DNA of 64,000 nt from Sutcliffiella cohnii (GTDB taxonomy: Bacteria; Bacillota; Bacilli; Bacillales; Bacillaceae_I). The translations under genes and the position numbers were made by a program. Of this stretch, positions 26,435 to 34,700 are shown one piece after another. The notes beneath the pieces were generated by a model, which saw only the letters and a program-made list of their open reading frames with translations, searched no databases and was not told the origin of the DNA. The stretch is taken from NCBI RefSeq assembly GCF_002250055.1, contig NZ_CP018866.1:326001-390000 (forward strand), read 5' to 3'. Numbering within the stretch: the stretch's first letter is position 1; the number at the start of each line of letters is the position of its first letter.

Positions 26435-26446
26435 GAGGAATCAACT

Positions 26447-26680
26447 ATGAATCAGATTACTGTCTATACATCTAATCGTTGTCGTTATTGTGTGATGTTA
26501 AAGAACTTTTTAGCAGATCAAAACATTTCCTATCGTGAAGTGAATGTAGAAACAAATCCTGCCATTATGCAGCAACTTGTAGAGAAAACAGGTCAATTAG
26601 GGGTTCCACAAACGGAAGTGAACGGCCAGTGGGTTGTTGGTTATGATCCGAATAGCATTATGTCAGCATTGAGAAAGTAA
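26447..26680 (+). CDS. Glutaredoxin
   Basis: 77 aa glutaredoxin with a CRYC dithiol site at residues 12-15, GVPQTEV cis-Pro loop and VVGYDP. Probably reduces or transfers persulfides within the module. Absent from the first module, so specific to this copy. AGGAGG site. Confidence 0.9.
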   Translation: MNQITVYTSNRCRYCVMLKNFLADQNISYREVNVETNPAIMQQLVEKTGQLGVPQTEVNGQWVVGYDPNSIMSALRK

Positions 26681-26697
26681 TAGGAGGTTGAAAGAAG

Positions 26698-27093
26698 ATG
26701 AGTAGAAAATTAGCGATTATCGCAAGCAATGGTGGGTTATTTGATGCCTACAAAGTTTTCAATGTGGCAACAGCTGCAGCTGCAACAGACCAAGAGGTAG
26801 CGATATTCTTTACCTTTGAAGGTCTAAACCTAATTCATAAAGAAGCATACGGTCAATTACCAATGCCAGAGGGGAAAGAGCATTACCAAAAGGGTTTTGA
26901 GAAAGCAAATGTTCCAGCGATCCCTGAACTCGTGGCAATGGCACAAGAAATGGGTGTTAAATTGATTGGTTGTCAAATGACAATGGATGTTATGGAACTA
27001 GAAAAAGATGCATTTGTTGATGGAATTGAAGTGGGTGGAGCCGTTACGTTCTTAGAATTCGCCAAGGATGCGGATGTAACATTAACGTTTTAA
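26698..27093 (+). CDS. DsrE-like sulfur carrier
   Basis: 131 aa, FDAYKVFNVATAAAATDQEV, single conserved Cys in GCQMTMDVM. Paralog of 17854-18243. TAGGAGG site. Confidence 0.9.
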   Translation: MSRKLAIIASNGGLFDAYKVFNVATAAAATDQEVAIFFTFEGLNLIHKEAYGQLPMPEGKEHYQKGFEKANVPAIPELVAMAQEMGVKLIGCQMTMDVMELEKDAFVDGIEVGGAVTFLEFAKDADVTLTF

Positions 27094-27116
27094 TTAAAAT
27101 TTTTTTAAACTTAAAA

Positions 27117-27132
27117 ATACTATAGGGGGTAT
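27117..27132. promoter_or_regulatory. CstR-type operator
   Basis: ATACTATAGGGGGTAT, immediately upstream of the second dioxygenase gene. Confidence 0.6.
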
Positions 27133-27137
27133 ATTAA

Positions 27138-28265
27138 ATGTTAGTAAAAGCGATGAATTCAAAAGAAGTAGCAAGAAAAGTAATTGAAAAGAAAGAGCTA
27201 TTTATTCTAGACGTTCGTAATGAAGGGGATTTCGCTGATTGGAAGATTGAAGGAGAGAACTTTGATTACTTTAATATTCCTTATTTTGAACTATTAGATG
27301 GCGTAGAAGAAATCATGGATAAAATTCCAGCAGATAAAGAAGTCTTAGTCGTTTGTGCGAAAGAAGGTTCTTCGATGATGGTAGCAGAGATGTTGTCTGA
27401 TGAAGGACTAGATGTTTCTTATCTTGAAGGCGGAATGAAGACTTGGAGTGAATATTTAGAGCCAGTTAAAGTAGGGAACCTAAAAGACGGTGGTGAGCTA
27501 TATCAATTTGTCCGTCTAGGTAAAGGCTGTCTATCTTATATGGTTGTTTCAAATGGGGAAGCTGCGATTATCGATGCAACACGTATGGCAGATGTGTATG
27601 TGAACTTTGCTAAAGAAATCAATGCAAAAATCACACACGTATTTGATACTCATTTACATGCTGATCATATTTCTGGAGGAAGAAAAATTGCCGAAGCAAC
27701 TGGTGCAACGTACTGGTTACCTCCAAAAGACGCTGGTGAAGTAGTGTTTGAATATGCGGCACTTGAAGGTGGGAATGACGTAGTGATCGGAAACTCAACG
27801 ATCAACATTCATGCGCTATACTCACCTGGTCATACAATCGGATCGACTTCATTTGTTATCGATGAAAAATACCTATTATCCGGAGACATTCTCTTCATTG
27901 ATTCAATTGGAAGACCTGACCTAGCAGGACTCGCTGAAGATTGGGTAGGAGATTTACGTGAGTCGCTTTATAAGCGTTATAGAGAACTATCAGAAGAGTT
28001 GATTGTTTTACCGGCTCACTTTATGATCATCGAAGAGTTAAATGAAGATGGAAGTGTTGCAGAAAAACTAGGCACACTATTTGCTCAAAATCATGGTTTA
28101 AACATTGAAGATGAAAATGAGTTTAGATCAATGGTGACAGAAAACTTACCGCCACAACCAAACGCGTATCAAGAAATTCGTGAAACCAATATGGGTAAAA
28201 TTACACCAGATGAAGAGAAACAACGTGAAATGGAAATTGGGCCAAACCGTTGTGCAGTAAGATAA
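27138..28265 (+). CDS. Rhodanese-persulfide dioxygenase fusion
   Basis: 375 aa, same order as 18268-19404: rhodanese (VVCAKEGSS), then dioxygenase motifs [38 protein letters not shown], ending GPNRCAVR. The GGGGGT of the operator is the only ribosome site, so repression and translation signals overlap. Iron-dependent oxidation of low-molecular-weight persulfides to sulfite is the family activity. Confidence 0.93.
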   Translation: MLVKAMNSKEVARKVIEKKELFILDVRNEGDFADWKIEGENFDYFNIPYFELLDGVEEIMDKIPADKEVLVVCAKEGSSMMVAEMLSDEGLDVSYLEGGMKTWSEYLEPVKVGNLKDGGELYQFVRLGKGCLSYMVVSNGEAAIIDATRMADVYVNFAKEINAKITHVFDTHLHADHISGGRKIAEATGATYWLPPKDAGEVVFEYAALEGGNDVVIGNSTINIHALYSPGHTIGSTSFVIDEKYLLSGDILFIDSIGRPDLAGLAEDWVGDLRESLYKRYRELSEELIVLPAHFMIIEELNEDGSVAEKLGTLFAQNHGLNIEDENEFRSMVTENLPPQPNAYQEIRETNMGKITPDEEKQREMEIGPNRCAVR

Positions 28266-28308
28266 CAAACGATAATAAATTAGAAATAAATAACTGGAGG
28301 TTTTATAA

Positions 28309-28536
28309 ATGAACTCAGATAAAGTATTAGATGCCAAAGGATTAGCATGTCCTATGCCAATCGTTCGAACAAAGAAAGCTATGACGGAACTTGATTCAGG
28401 TCAAGTGCTAGAAATTCATGCGACTGATAAAGGAGCAAAAAATGACCTTGCAGCATGGGCGAAGTCTGGTGGTCATGAGTTATTATCAGATACGGAAGAA
28501 GATGGTGTATTAAGGTTCTGGATTAAAAAAGGCTAA
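28309..28536 (+). CDS. TusA-family sulfur carrier
   Basis: 75 aa, KGLACPMPIVRTKKAM (Cys14). Closely related to 24333-24560. TGGAGG site. Last gene of the second module, matching the gene order of the first. Confidence 0.93.
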   Translation: MNSDKVLDAKGLACPMPIVRTKKAMTELDSGQVLEIHATDKGAKNDLAAWAKSGGHELLSDTEEDGVLRFWIKKG

Positions 28537-28545
28537 ATATAAAAG

Positions 28546-28577
28546 AAAAGGGAACCGGGTTGGTTCCCTTTTTCTTC
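28546..28577 (+). terminator. Intrinsic terminator
   Basis: AAAAGGGAACC-GGGT-TGGTTCCCTTTTT; ends the second sulfur module. Confidence 0.9.
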
Positions 28578-28672
28578 TTTAAAAGGGAGGTACAACATTA
28601 GGTTTTATAAAAGAAGTGACATTGTTAAATCATATAATTAAACTATAACTTTTTAGAGGGAGGGTATATTAG

Positions 28673-28957
28673 ATGGTTAAAATAACACCCACAGCAGTCG
28701 AAAAGATTTTAAGTGAAATTCAAGATACAATTAAACAAGGAATAGAACCCTTTATCCGTTTAACTATGGGGATTGGTTGAGGAGGACCTCAACTTCGTCT
28801 GGCTCTGGAAGAGTCAGCTTTAGAAAATGATGTAATCATTGCACAGGATGGTATTCAATTTTTAATTTCTGAGAAAGATAAGGTTTATTTCAATAATGTC
28901 AAAATAGATTATACGAAAAATGTATTGGGAACAGGCAATTTTGTCGTGATTCGTTAA
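28673..28957 (+). CDS. Candidate HesB/IscA-like selenoprotein (in-frame TGA)
   Basis: From ATG 28673 (AGGGAGG upstream) the frame reads as a HesB/IscA-like protein, with TGA at codon 36 (28778-28780) exactly where the family has the Cys of GIG-C-GGPQLRLALEE. Downstream the frame stays open and family-like for 58 codons (DGIQFLISEKDKVYF, LGTGNFVVIR) to TAA. Sec-containing HesB-like proteins are a known bacterial selenoprotein group. A hairpin follows the TGA. The alternative is a Cys-to-stop mutation; the undamaged 3' part argues against old decay. Confirmation needs selA/selB/selC/selD in the genome. Confidence 0.65.
28799..28817 (+). other. SECIS-like hairpin
   Basis: CTGGCTCT-GGA-AGAGTCAG: 8-bp stem (one G-U pair) with a loop beginning GG, 26 bases after the TGA. 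Bacterial SECIS elements typically have a short stem, a G at the start of the loop, and a comparable distance. Confidence 0.5.
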
Positions 28958-28966
28958 TCGTTTTAT

Positions 28967-29005
28967 CACCCTATATGTCTATTCTGATTATAGGGTGTTA
29001 CTTCT
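28967..29005 (+). terminator. Probable terminator
   Basis: CACCCTATA ... TATAGGGTG hairpin followed by a weak T-rich run, after the HesB-like gene. Confidence 0.45.
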
Positions 29006-29032
29006 TATAAGATACAGTTTAGGAGATAGAAA

Positions 29033-29650
29033 ATGAACCTATGGAACACGCGTTTTCAAAATGAGAGCTACGTATATGGAACAGAACCAAACGTGTTTTT
29101 AGCGGAAGTGCAGAGAAAACTTCCATTATCAGGTGACGCTCTTGCTATTGCAGAAGGTGAAGGGCGTAATGCTGTATTCTTAGCTGAACAAGGAATGAAC
29201 GTGTCAGCTTGGGATTATGCTGAATCAGGCTTATCAAAAACGAATAAATTAGCAGATGAAAAAGGTGTAAAAGTTAATACGCAACTGGTTGATCTAAATG
29301 AAGCTGTTTGGCGACAAAACATATGGGATGAGATCGTCTGTATTTTTGGGCACTTTCCAGAAGTGTTACGTAAGAAAACACTACAAGGAGTGAAAGAGTC
29401 AGTTAAACCAGGTGGTTATTTTATTACGGAAGTGTATTCGCATTATCAAATACCATATAATAGTGGTGGCCCTCAGAACTTAGAGCTTTTATACAAACCC
29501 GAAGAATTTCTAAATGTTTTTTCTGATTGGCGTATTGTTCACTTTTTTATGGGAGAGGTTGTCCGACAAGAAGGAGACTTACATAATGGCTTGTCTCATG
29601 TTATTCAATTTGTCGGGCAAAAAAAGAGTGAATTCAAAAGCCAATTATGA
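29033..29650 (+). CDS. Class I SAM-dependent methyltransferase
   Basis: 205 aa. SAM-binding motif I AIAEGEGRNAVFLAEQG, motif II-like SAWDYAESGL, and VKPGGYFITEVY. Resembles the TehB/thiopurine-type group of small methyltransferases. Next to a putative selenoprotein and persulfide genes, methylation of sulfide, selenide or tellurite is plausible but not shown. AGGAGA site. Followed by a weak hairpin. Confidence 0.8.
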   Translation: MNLWNTRFQNESYVYGTEPNVFLAEVQRKLPLSGDALAIAEGEGRNAVFLAEQGMNVSAWDYAESGLSKTNKLADEKGVKVNTQLVDLNEAVWRQNIWDEIVCIFGHFPEVLRKKTLQGVKESVKPGGYFITEVYSHYQIPYNSGGPQNLELLYKPEEFLNVFSDWRIVHFFMGEVVRQEGDLHNGLSHVIQFVGQKKSEFKSQL

Positions 29651-29672
29651 TTTTTTCTTTAGTAGTTACACA

Positions 29673-29710
29673 AAGAATAGATTAGGAGTAGATCCTATTC
29701 TATTTTTCTT
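29673..29710 (+). terminator. Probable terminator
   Basis: AGAATAG ... CTATTCT followed by ATTTTTCTTTT after the methyltransferase gene. Confidence 0.5.
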
Positions 29711-29841
29711 TTGTGCAAAAAAACTAAAAAGTTATTAAACTAATCAAATGCCCTTTTTTAATTAAGTATATTCATTAGTAGTCCATTCTCTTCACATAGG
29801 CATATGATAAGTTTGATAAACCATTGAAGGGAATGAATGAA

Positions 29842-30756
29842 ATGTATTATTCTAACACAAATCCATATCCATATTACGCTAATGCTAACACACCCATATA
29901 TAATCCAGACTTTATGACAAGAAATCATCACGGGCAGGATGACCAAGCTTTTGAAGCAATACTTGAAGGGATTAAACGGGAGGCCAAAGCCATTAAGTTT
30001 TATAGACAGTTAGCCAATGCTGCACCGTCTAAAAAACATAAAATTGATATTCTTCAGGCTTTAGAAGGGAACAAAGCCCATTTAACTCATTTCACCAATC
30101 TTTATACCGATCTTACTGGTATCCTACCTATGTATCAGATCGATCACGTTCCTTTTCAGAGTTATAGAGATGGTTTACAAAAGGCTTATGAGCTAGAAGT
30201 AGAGGGTTATGAAGAGTATCAAAAGAGTTCCCAACTTATAGGGCATCCACAAATACAAAATGTGTTTAGATGGGCTCTAAATGGTGAGCAAGAGAACGCT
30301 ACACGATTTGGTTCGTTAGATGCAGAACTTACAAGTGAAATAATGGATTATGGGGCAGAACCGTTTGTAGTAGATATAGAAGAAGTGACTAATCAAAATA
30401 ACAATTTCCGTACCGCTTTATGGACAGGAGATCATTTGCAAGTCACTTTGATGAGTATTGATGTTGGAGAGGATATTGGTTTAGAAATTCATCCAACTCT
30501 TGATCAATTCTTACGTATTGAACAAGGGCAAGGAGTTGTTCAAATGGGTGATAGCAAAGAACGATTAGATTTTGAAGAAAAAGTATATGACGATTATGCG
30601 ATTGTGATACCAGCTGGTAAATGGCACAATTTGACCAATACGGGAAATCAACCACTTAAGCTGTACTCTATCTATGCGCCACCTCAGCATCCATATGGAA
30701 CCGTTCATGAAACAAAAGCTATTGCTATTGCGGCTGAAGAAGAACACGGCCATTGA
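29842..30756 (+). CDS. Ferritin-like/cupin fusion protein
   Basis: ATG 29842 with AAGGGA nine bases upstream. A Tyr/Asn/Pro-rich N-terminus (YYSNTNPYPYYANANTP), then a ferritin-like four-helix region (about 40-160; EAKAIKFYRQLA, EGNKAHLTHF, YELEVEGYEEYQ, NGEQENATRF) with Glu/His positions suited to a di-metal site, then a cupin (about 195-295; HPTLDQFLRIEQG, VIPAGKWHNLTN). The C-terminus EEEHGH is His/Glu-rich. Likely metal-binding; the Tyr-rich start recalls spore coat proteins, which is inference. Followed by a strong terminator. Confidence 0.75.
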   Translation: MYYSNTNPYPYYANANTPIYNPDFMTRNHHGQDDQAFEAILEGIKREAKAIKFYRQLANAAPSKKHKIDILQALEGNKAHLTHFTNLYTDLTGILPMYQIDHVPFQSYRDGLQKAYELEVEGYEEYQKSSQLIGHPQIQNVFRWALNGEQENATRFGSLDAELTSEIMDYGAEPFVVDIEEVTNQNNNFRTALWTGDHLQVTLMSIDVGEDIGLEIHPTLDQFLRIEQGQGVVQMGDSKERLDFEEKVYDDYAIVIPAGKWHNLTNTGNQPLKLYSIYAPPQHPYGTVHETKAIAIAAEEEHGH

Positions 30757-30777
30757 TATACAATAATGAAGAAAAAT

Positions 30778-30831
30778 AAGAGCTTGAAAAAACAACCGGT
30801 TGTTGAGATTCGGTTGTTTTTTCAAGCTCTT
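30778..30831. terminator. Strong bidirectional terminator
   Basis: 21-bp perfect stem (AAGAGCTTGAAAAAACAACC paired with its complement) with a 12-nt loop. Confidence 0.92.
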
Positions 30832-30927
30832 TTAAAATTCGATATTATAGTGTTTAATCTCTAGTTTCTATATTGATTTTCTTCATTCGTAGGTTAGCTT
30901 TATAAAATTAAAATAAAAAAAGCTAAC

Positions 30928-30943
30928 TGTGATTTAAATCACA
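30928..30943. promoter_or_regulatory. FNR box
   Basis: TGTGATTTAAATCACA, a perfect match to the Bacillus FNR consensus TGTGA-N6-TCACA. Centre about 41.5 bp before the start site predicted from TAATAT (30965-30970), the class II activator position. Confidence 0.8.
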
Positions 30944-30964
30944 TCAAAGAAGAGAGTAACCTCG

Positions 30965-31000
30965 TAATATACTATACAGGGTATATACCCTGTAAGGTAA
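30965..31000. promoter_or_regulatory. CoADR promoter -10 and tandem CstR operators
   Basis: TAATAT/TATACT -10 region overlapped by ATACTATACAGGGTAT (30969-30984) and followed by ATACCCTGTAAGGTAA (30985-31000); the junction also forms the perfect palindrome CAGGGTATATACCCTG. Suggests anaerobic activation by FNR with repression by CstR. Confidence 0.65.
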
Positions 31001-31026
31001 TTGATAACTAACTAGGGGGAAAAATA

Positions 31027-32964
31027 ATGAGTAAGAAAATTGTTATTGTCGGTGGAGTCGCAGGCGGTGCCACAGCAGCTGCTCGCTTAAGAAGAATAGA
31101 TGAAACATCAAAGATTGTCCTATTTGAAAAAGGAGAATATATGTCATTTGCTAACTGTGGCTTGCCTTATTACATTGGTGAGAAGATCAAAGATCGCCAA
31201 AAACTATTAGTTCAAACAGTAGAAGGAATGTCAAAAAAGTTTAATTTGGACATCCGTAACCTTAGTGAGGTTATTGGAATTAATCGTGAAACAAAAACGG
31301 TCCAAGTCAAAGATCTTAAAACAGGGAATGCGTATGAAGAATCTTATGATGATTTGGTGCTTTCACCTGGGGCACGTCCAATCGTTCCGCCAATTCAGGG
31401 GCTGAACGAAGCAAAGGCTATTTTTACTTTGAGAAACATACCAGATACAGACAAAATTAAGTCTTATGTTGATAACGAAAAACCAAAGCGTGCGGTTGTC
31501 GTTGGTGGTGGATTTATCGGTTTAGAAATGGCAGAGAATCTTCATGAACGAGGGATAGATGTTACGGTTATTGAAATGGCTAACCAAGTGATGGCCCCGT
31601 TAGATTATGAAATGGCATCCATCATTCATACGCATCTTGAAGAAAAGGGAGTCAACCTTGTTTTAAGCGATGGGGTCGAGTCTTTTGAAAGCGAAGGAAA
31701 GATTGTTGTTACAAATAACGGTAAGCGAATGGAGACCGACCTCATTATTTTATCGATTGGCGTTCGCCCAGAGAATGAACTTGCTATTAACGCTGGCCTT
31801 CAGGTAGGAGAACGTGGAGGAATCCAAGTAAATGACTATTTACAAACAAACGACCCAAATATTTATGCGATTGGTGATGCTATTGAAGTAAAGGATTATA
31901 TTAACGGGAAGCCGACGATGATTCCACTCGCATGGCCAGCGAATAGGCAAGGCAGACTTGTGGCGGATAATATTTACGGAAAGAAAGCTAAATATAACGG
32001 TACACTTGGAACATCGATTGCTAAAGTTTTAGATTATACAGTGGCAACTACTGGAAATAATGAAAAAACATTAAAGCGTTTAGGAATTCCGTACGAAGTT
32101 ATCCATCTTCATCCTAGCTCACATGCCGGCTATTACCCTGGTGCAGCACCGATTGCATTAAAACTAGTGTTTGATAAAGAAACAGGCAAAATCTATGGAG
32201 CGCAAGCGGTTGGAAAGGATGGAGTCGATAAAAGGATCGATGTGATTGCAACAGCCATTAAAGGTGGCTTAAGCGTCGTAGACCTTGCTGACTTAGAGCT
32301 AGCCTATGCACCTCCATATTCTTCAGCTAAGGATCCTGTTAATATGCTAGGTTACGCAGCAACCAATATTGTGGAAGGTGTGATCGAAACCGTTCAGTGG
32401 CATGAAATTGATGAAATCGTGGCAAATGGTGCTACGTTAGTCGATGTACGCACACCTATCGAGTTAGAAATGGGCTTTATCGAAGGGGCCATTAATATTC
32501 CAATTGATGATATCCGGGAGCGGTTAACAGAACTTCCGAAAAATGAAAAGATTTATGTTAATTGCCAAGTAGGGCTACGTGGTTATTTAGCTACACGTAT
32601 CCTTCAGGAAAATGGGTTTAAAGTGAAAAATTTAGATGGTGGCTGGAAAACTTACTCTTCAGTGCATAGCAATAAAAAGAAAGACTGTGATATGAAAACG
32701 GACGACTCCGGTGTGGCACGAGTTGATTGTCAAGAGTTTAGACCAGATGTAAAAATAGATGCCAGCGGCCTTCAATGTCCAGGACCTATTATAAGTGTAG
32801 CAAAAGCAGTAAAAGAAATGGGAAAAGGACAAATTTTAGAAGTAACAGCAACTGATTCACAATTTGTTAGGGATTTACCTTCATGGTGTGAGCACAATGG
32901 CCATACTTTACTAGAGGAGAAGAAAGATAGGAAAATGATTAAAGCTTATGTTCAGAAAAATTAG
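31027..32964 (+). CDS. CoA-disulfide reductase-rhodanese-TusA three-domain protein
   Basis: 645 aa. FAD/NAD(P)H disulfide reductase (1-445): GGVAGGATAAARLRR, the single active Cys44 in SFANCGLPYY, second dinucleotide fold VVVGGGFIGLEMAE, and YAPPYSSAKDPVNMLGY. Rhodanese (455-550) with NCQVGLRGYLA (Cys513). TusA-like domain (565-645) with GLQCPGPI (Cys584). CoADR-rhodanese proteins reduce CoA disulfides or persulfides; the TusA tail gives an on-board sulfur acceptor. GGGGG site. Solo transcript with FNR and CstR-type control. Confidence 0.93.
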   Translation: MSKKIVIVGGVAGGATAAARLRRIDETSKIVLFEKGEYMSFANCGLPYYIGEKIKDRQKLLVQTVEGMSKKFNLDIRNLSEVIGINRETKTVQVKDLKTGNAYEESYDDLVLSPGARPIVPPIQGLNEAKAIFTLRNIPDTDKIKSYVDNEKPKRAVVVGGGFIGLEMAENLHERGIDVTVIEMANQVMAPLDYEMASIIHTHLEEKGVNLVLSDGVESFESEGKIVVTNNGKRMETDLIILSIGVRPENELAINAGLQVGERGGIQVNDYLQTNDPNIYAIGDAIEVKDYINGKPTMIPLAWPANRQGRLVADNIYGKKAKYNGTLGTSIAKVLDYTVATTGNNEKTLKRLGIPYEVIHLHPSSHAGYYPGAAPIALKLVFDKETGKIYGAQAVGKDGVDKRIDVIATAIKGGLSVVDLADLELAYAPPYSSAKDPVNMLGYAATNIVEGVIETVQWHEIDEIVANGATLVDVRTPIELEMGFIEGAINIPIDDIRERLTELPKNEKIYVNCQVGLRGYLATRILQENGFKVKNLDGGWKTYSSVHSNKKKDCDMKTDDSGVARVDCQEFRPDVKIDASGLQCPGPIISVAKAVKEMGKGQILEVTATDSQFVRDLPSWCEHNGHTLLEEKKDRKMIKAYVQKN

Positions 32965-33272
32965 TGCTGGAAATTAAGGAATAGTAAAGAGTTCATATTC
33001 TTTCTTCTGAATTGGTCTTGGTTGTTTTTTTTGAAGCCTAAAAGATCTTCTAATTAATAGTGGGTTGTTATTTAGTATCTAATAGATATTTATGGTTTTA
33101 GAGTTATCATCAGGGTTAAGATATTACACACTTTCACCTTACGTGCTGCATAATTGAACTAGTTCTGATAATATCTATATATGGTTCGCTAGCACTTAAA
33201 ATAAAAAAGATATGGCAAACAGACTACATCATATCTGTCGGTCACTATCCAAGTCATATATAGAAAGTAAAT
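32965..33272. other. Gene-free stretch
   Basis: AT-rich, no frame with a ribosome site and no recognisable remnant between the CoADR gene and the next minus-strand gene. Confidence 0.5.
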
Positions 33273-33299
33273 AAGAGGTTGCCAAACGAGGCAACCTCT
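33273..33299 (-). terminator. Terminator of the minus-strand gene
   Basis: AGAGGTTGCC-AAACGA-GGCAACCTCT hairpin immediately after the stop of 33305-33769 when read on the minus strand. Confidence 0.75.
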
Positions 33300-33304
33300 A
33301 AATA

Positions 33305-33769
33305 TTAGTAAATAAAAATTTTCAAACGACTTAATAATAATTTATATCCATAGATCGTCAATGCGAACAATGTAAAAATAGGAAATATATGTTTTGGTGT
33401 GAAGTGTACTAATTTATAAAGTTTCATTCTTTGAAATATCCAGTTTAAAGGGTAAGAAAAAAACAAATCGATGAGCAAGTTTATTAATAGATAACGTTTG
33501 AAATTTCCAAACGTAAAGTGGAAAATCCATATTGTCCCAATAAAAAATGGTCCTAATATAAAACTTCCGTCATTAAGGAGCTTATTTTTTAAACCACCTT
33601 CTACAACCCACCATTTATAAGGTACTGCTAGTGCGCATAGCCCAGTTACAAGCGTTGAAGCAAAAAGAGTAACAGGAAGAAATTGCTTAAAGGATTTTAT
33701 AGGTATCACAGGAACTGAAAGCCAAGGGGCTACCAATAAAATTATTCGAATAATGTTTGGCATACTCAT
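33305..33769 (-). CDS. Small multi-pass membrane protein
   Basis: 154 aa with four to five hydrophobic helices; AAAGGAG lies before ATG 33769. Of a type common in Bacillaceae genomes and not characterised. No catalytic motifs seen. Single gene with its own terminator, opposite to the sulfur genes. Confidence 0.65.
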   Translation of the reverse strand: MSMPNIIRIILLVAPWLSVPVIPIKSFKQFLPVTLFASTLVTGLCALAVPYKWWVVEGGLKNKLLNDGSFILGPFFIGTIWIFHFTFGNFKRYLLINLLIDLFFSYPLNWIFQRMKLYKLVHFTPKHIFPIFTLFALTIYGYKLLLSRLKIFIY

Positions 33770-33903
33770 TTTATAGAGCTCCTTTCTTTTTTATTTATCT
33801 TTCCGAATTTCATTATTATTATTATCATTAAATATTTTTCTTAATAATTAATTTTAAATCGACTAGACAAGAATAGAAAAAACGGTACGTAGCAACTAAC
33901 ATT

Positions 33904-34098
33904 ATGGAGGCTGTGATCGAAAACTATTCTGTGGCACGAAATCGTTGAAATCGTGGCAGAGGGTGGCTACGTAATCTATGTACACCTATCAAGTCAGAAA
34001 TGGATCTATCTAAGGGACATCAATATCTCTATTGATGATATTCTAGTACGTCTAGGATTGCGAGGTTATTTAGCTACACGTATCTTTGGAAATCGTAA
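33904..34098 (+). pseudogene. Decayed partial copy of the CoADR rhodanese segment
   Basis: The stretch GGCTGTGATCGAAAAC...GTGGCACGAAATCGTTGAAATCGTGGCAGAGG...ATTGATGATAT...GAGGTTATTTAGCTACACGTATC follows 32373-32610 base for base in many places but is shorter by an internal deletion and has stops. Only about 1 kb from its source, so an old local duplication or recombination remnant. Confidence 0.7.
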
Positions 34099-34141
34099 AG
34101 CAAGGGAAGAATACGTTAGGAAAATAAAAGGGGGAACACAC

Positions 34142-34282
34142 TTGAATGAAAAGTTCAAAAAGGAAGTAGAGAAGCATGTGAACGAACGAAAAGCCAACGT
34201 CCAAGACAAAGGACTTTATAATATAATTGAAAAAATAATAAAGCAAGATCCAGCGATGAAAAAGTGGATAGAGGAAGAGTGA
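34142..34282 (+). CDS. Small helical protein, 46 aa
   Basis: TTG 34142 with AAAAGGGGGAA upstream; the frame (NEKFKKEVEKHVNERKANV ... MKKWIEEE) is highly charged and helical. A longer reading from 33953 in the same frame only translates the decayed CoADR copy. Unknown function. Confidence 0.4.
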   Translation: MNEKFKKEVEKHVNERKANVQDKGLYNIIEKIIKQDPAMKKWIEEE

Positions 34283-34385
34283 AGAACGGGACATAAGAAG
34301 TATACACGTCTCATTCTTCTTTTATTTGTTGACTCTGTTAATCTTCATTGTTGATTTGGTACAATTGGATAGAGGTTATTTAGAT

Positions 34386-34544
34386 ATGAAAGAAGCACAG
34401 AAACATACATATAGTGAAGATGAAATACTGGCTAAAGCAATTGAACAAGTTAAGAAAGGCGGCACGTACGAAGAGGTTCGAAACCAATTTAATTTATCAG
34501 CTGATGATATAAATTTAATTGATTTTGTTATCAATGAGTTCTAA
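34386..34544 (+). CDS. Small hypothetical protein, 52 aa
   Basis: ATG 34386 with AGAGGT at about 11 bases; sequence MKEAQKHTYSEDEILAKAIE ends INEF. Acidic, helical, resembling small HTH-like accessory proteins (EEVRNQFNLSADDINLI). Weak ribosome site, so expression is uncertain. Confidence 0.4.
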   Translation: MKEAQKHTYSEDEILAKAIEQVKKGGTYEEVRNQFNLSADDINLIDFVINEF

Positions 34545-34700
34545 TTTCCGTATTAAAATCAAACTAAACGATAACAAAGCCAATTTATAAAGTAATAGAA
34601 ATGGTTATCTTTAAAATGTATTTTGTGAAAATTATGGAGGTTTCAGTAGAATTAATTCTGAGTGAACAGAACTATTATGTTTCTTATGTGGAGGTTGACT

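Noticed and set aside
33953-34141. 109-aa ORF as one protein
   Set aside because: Its N-terminal half is the decayed CoADR copy; only the part from 34142 has a ribosome site.
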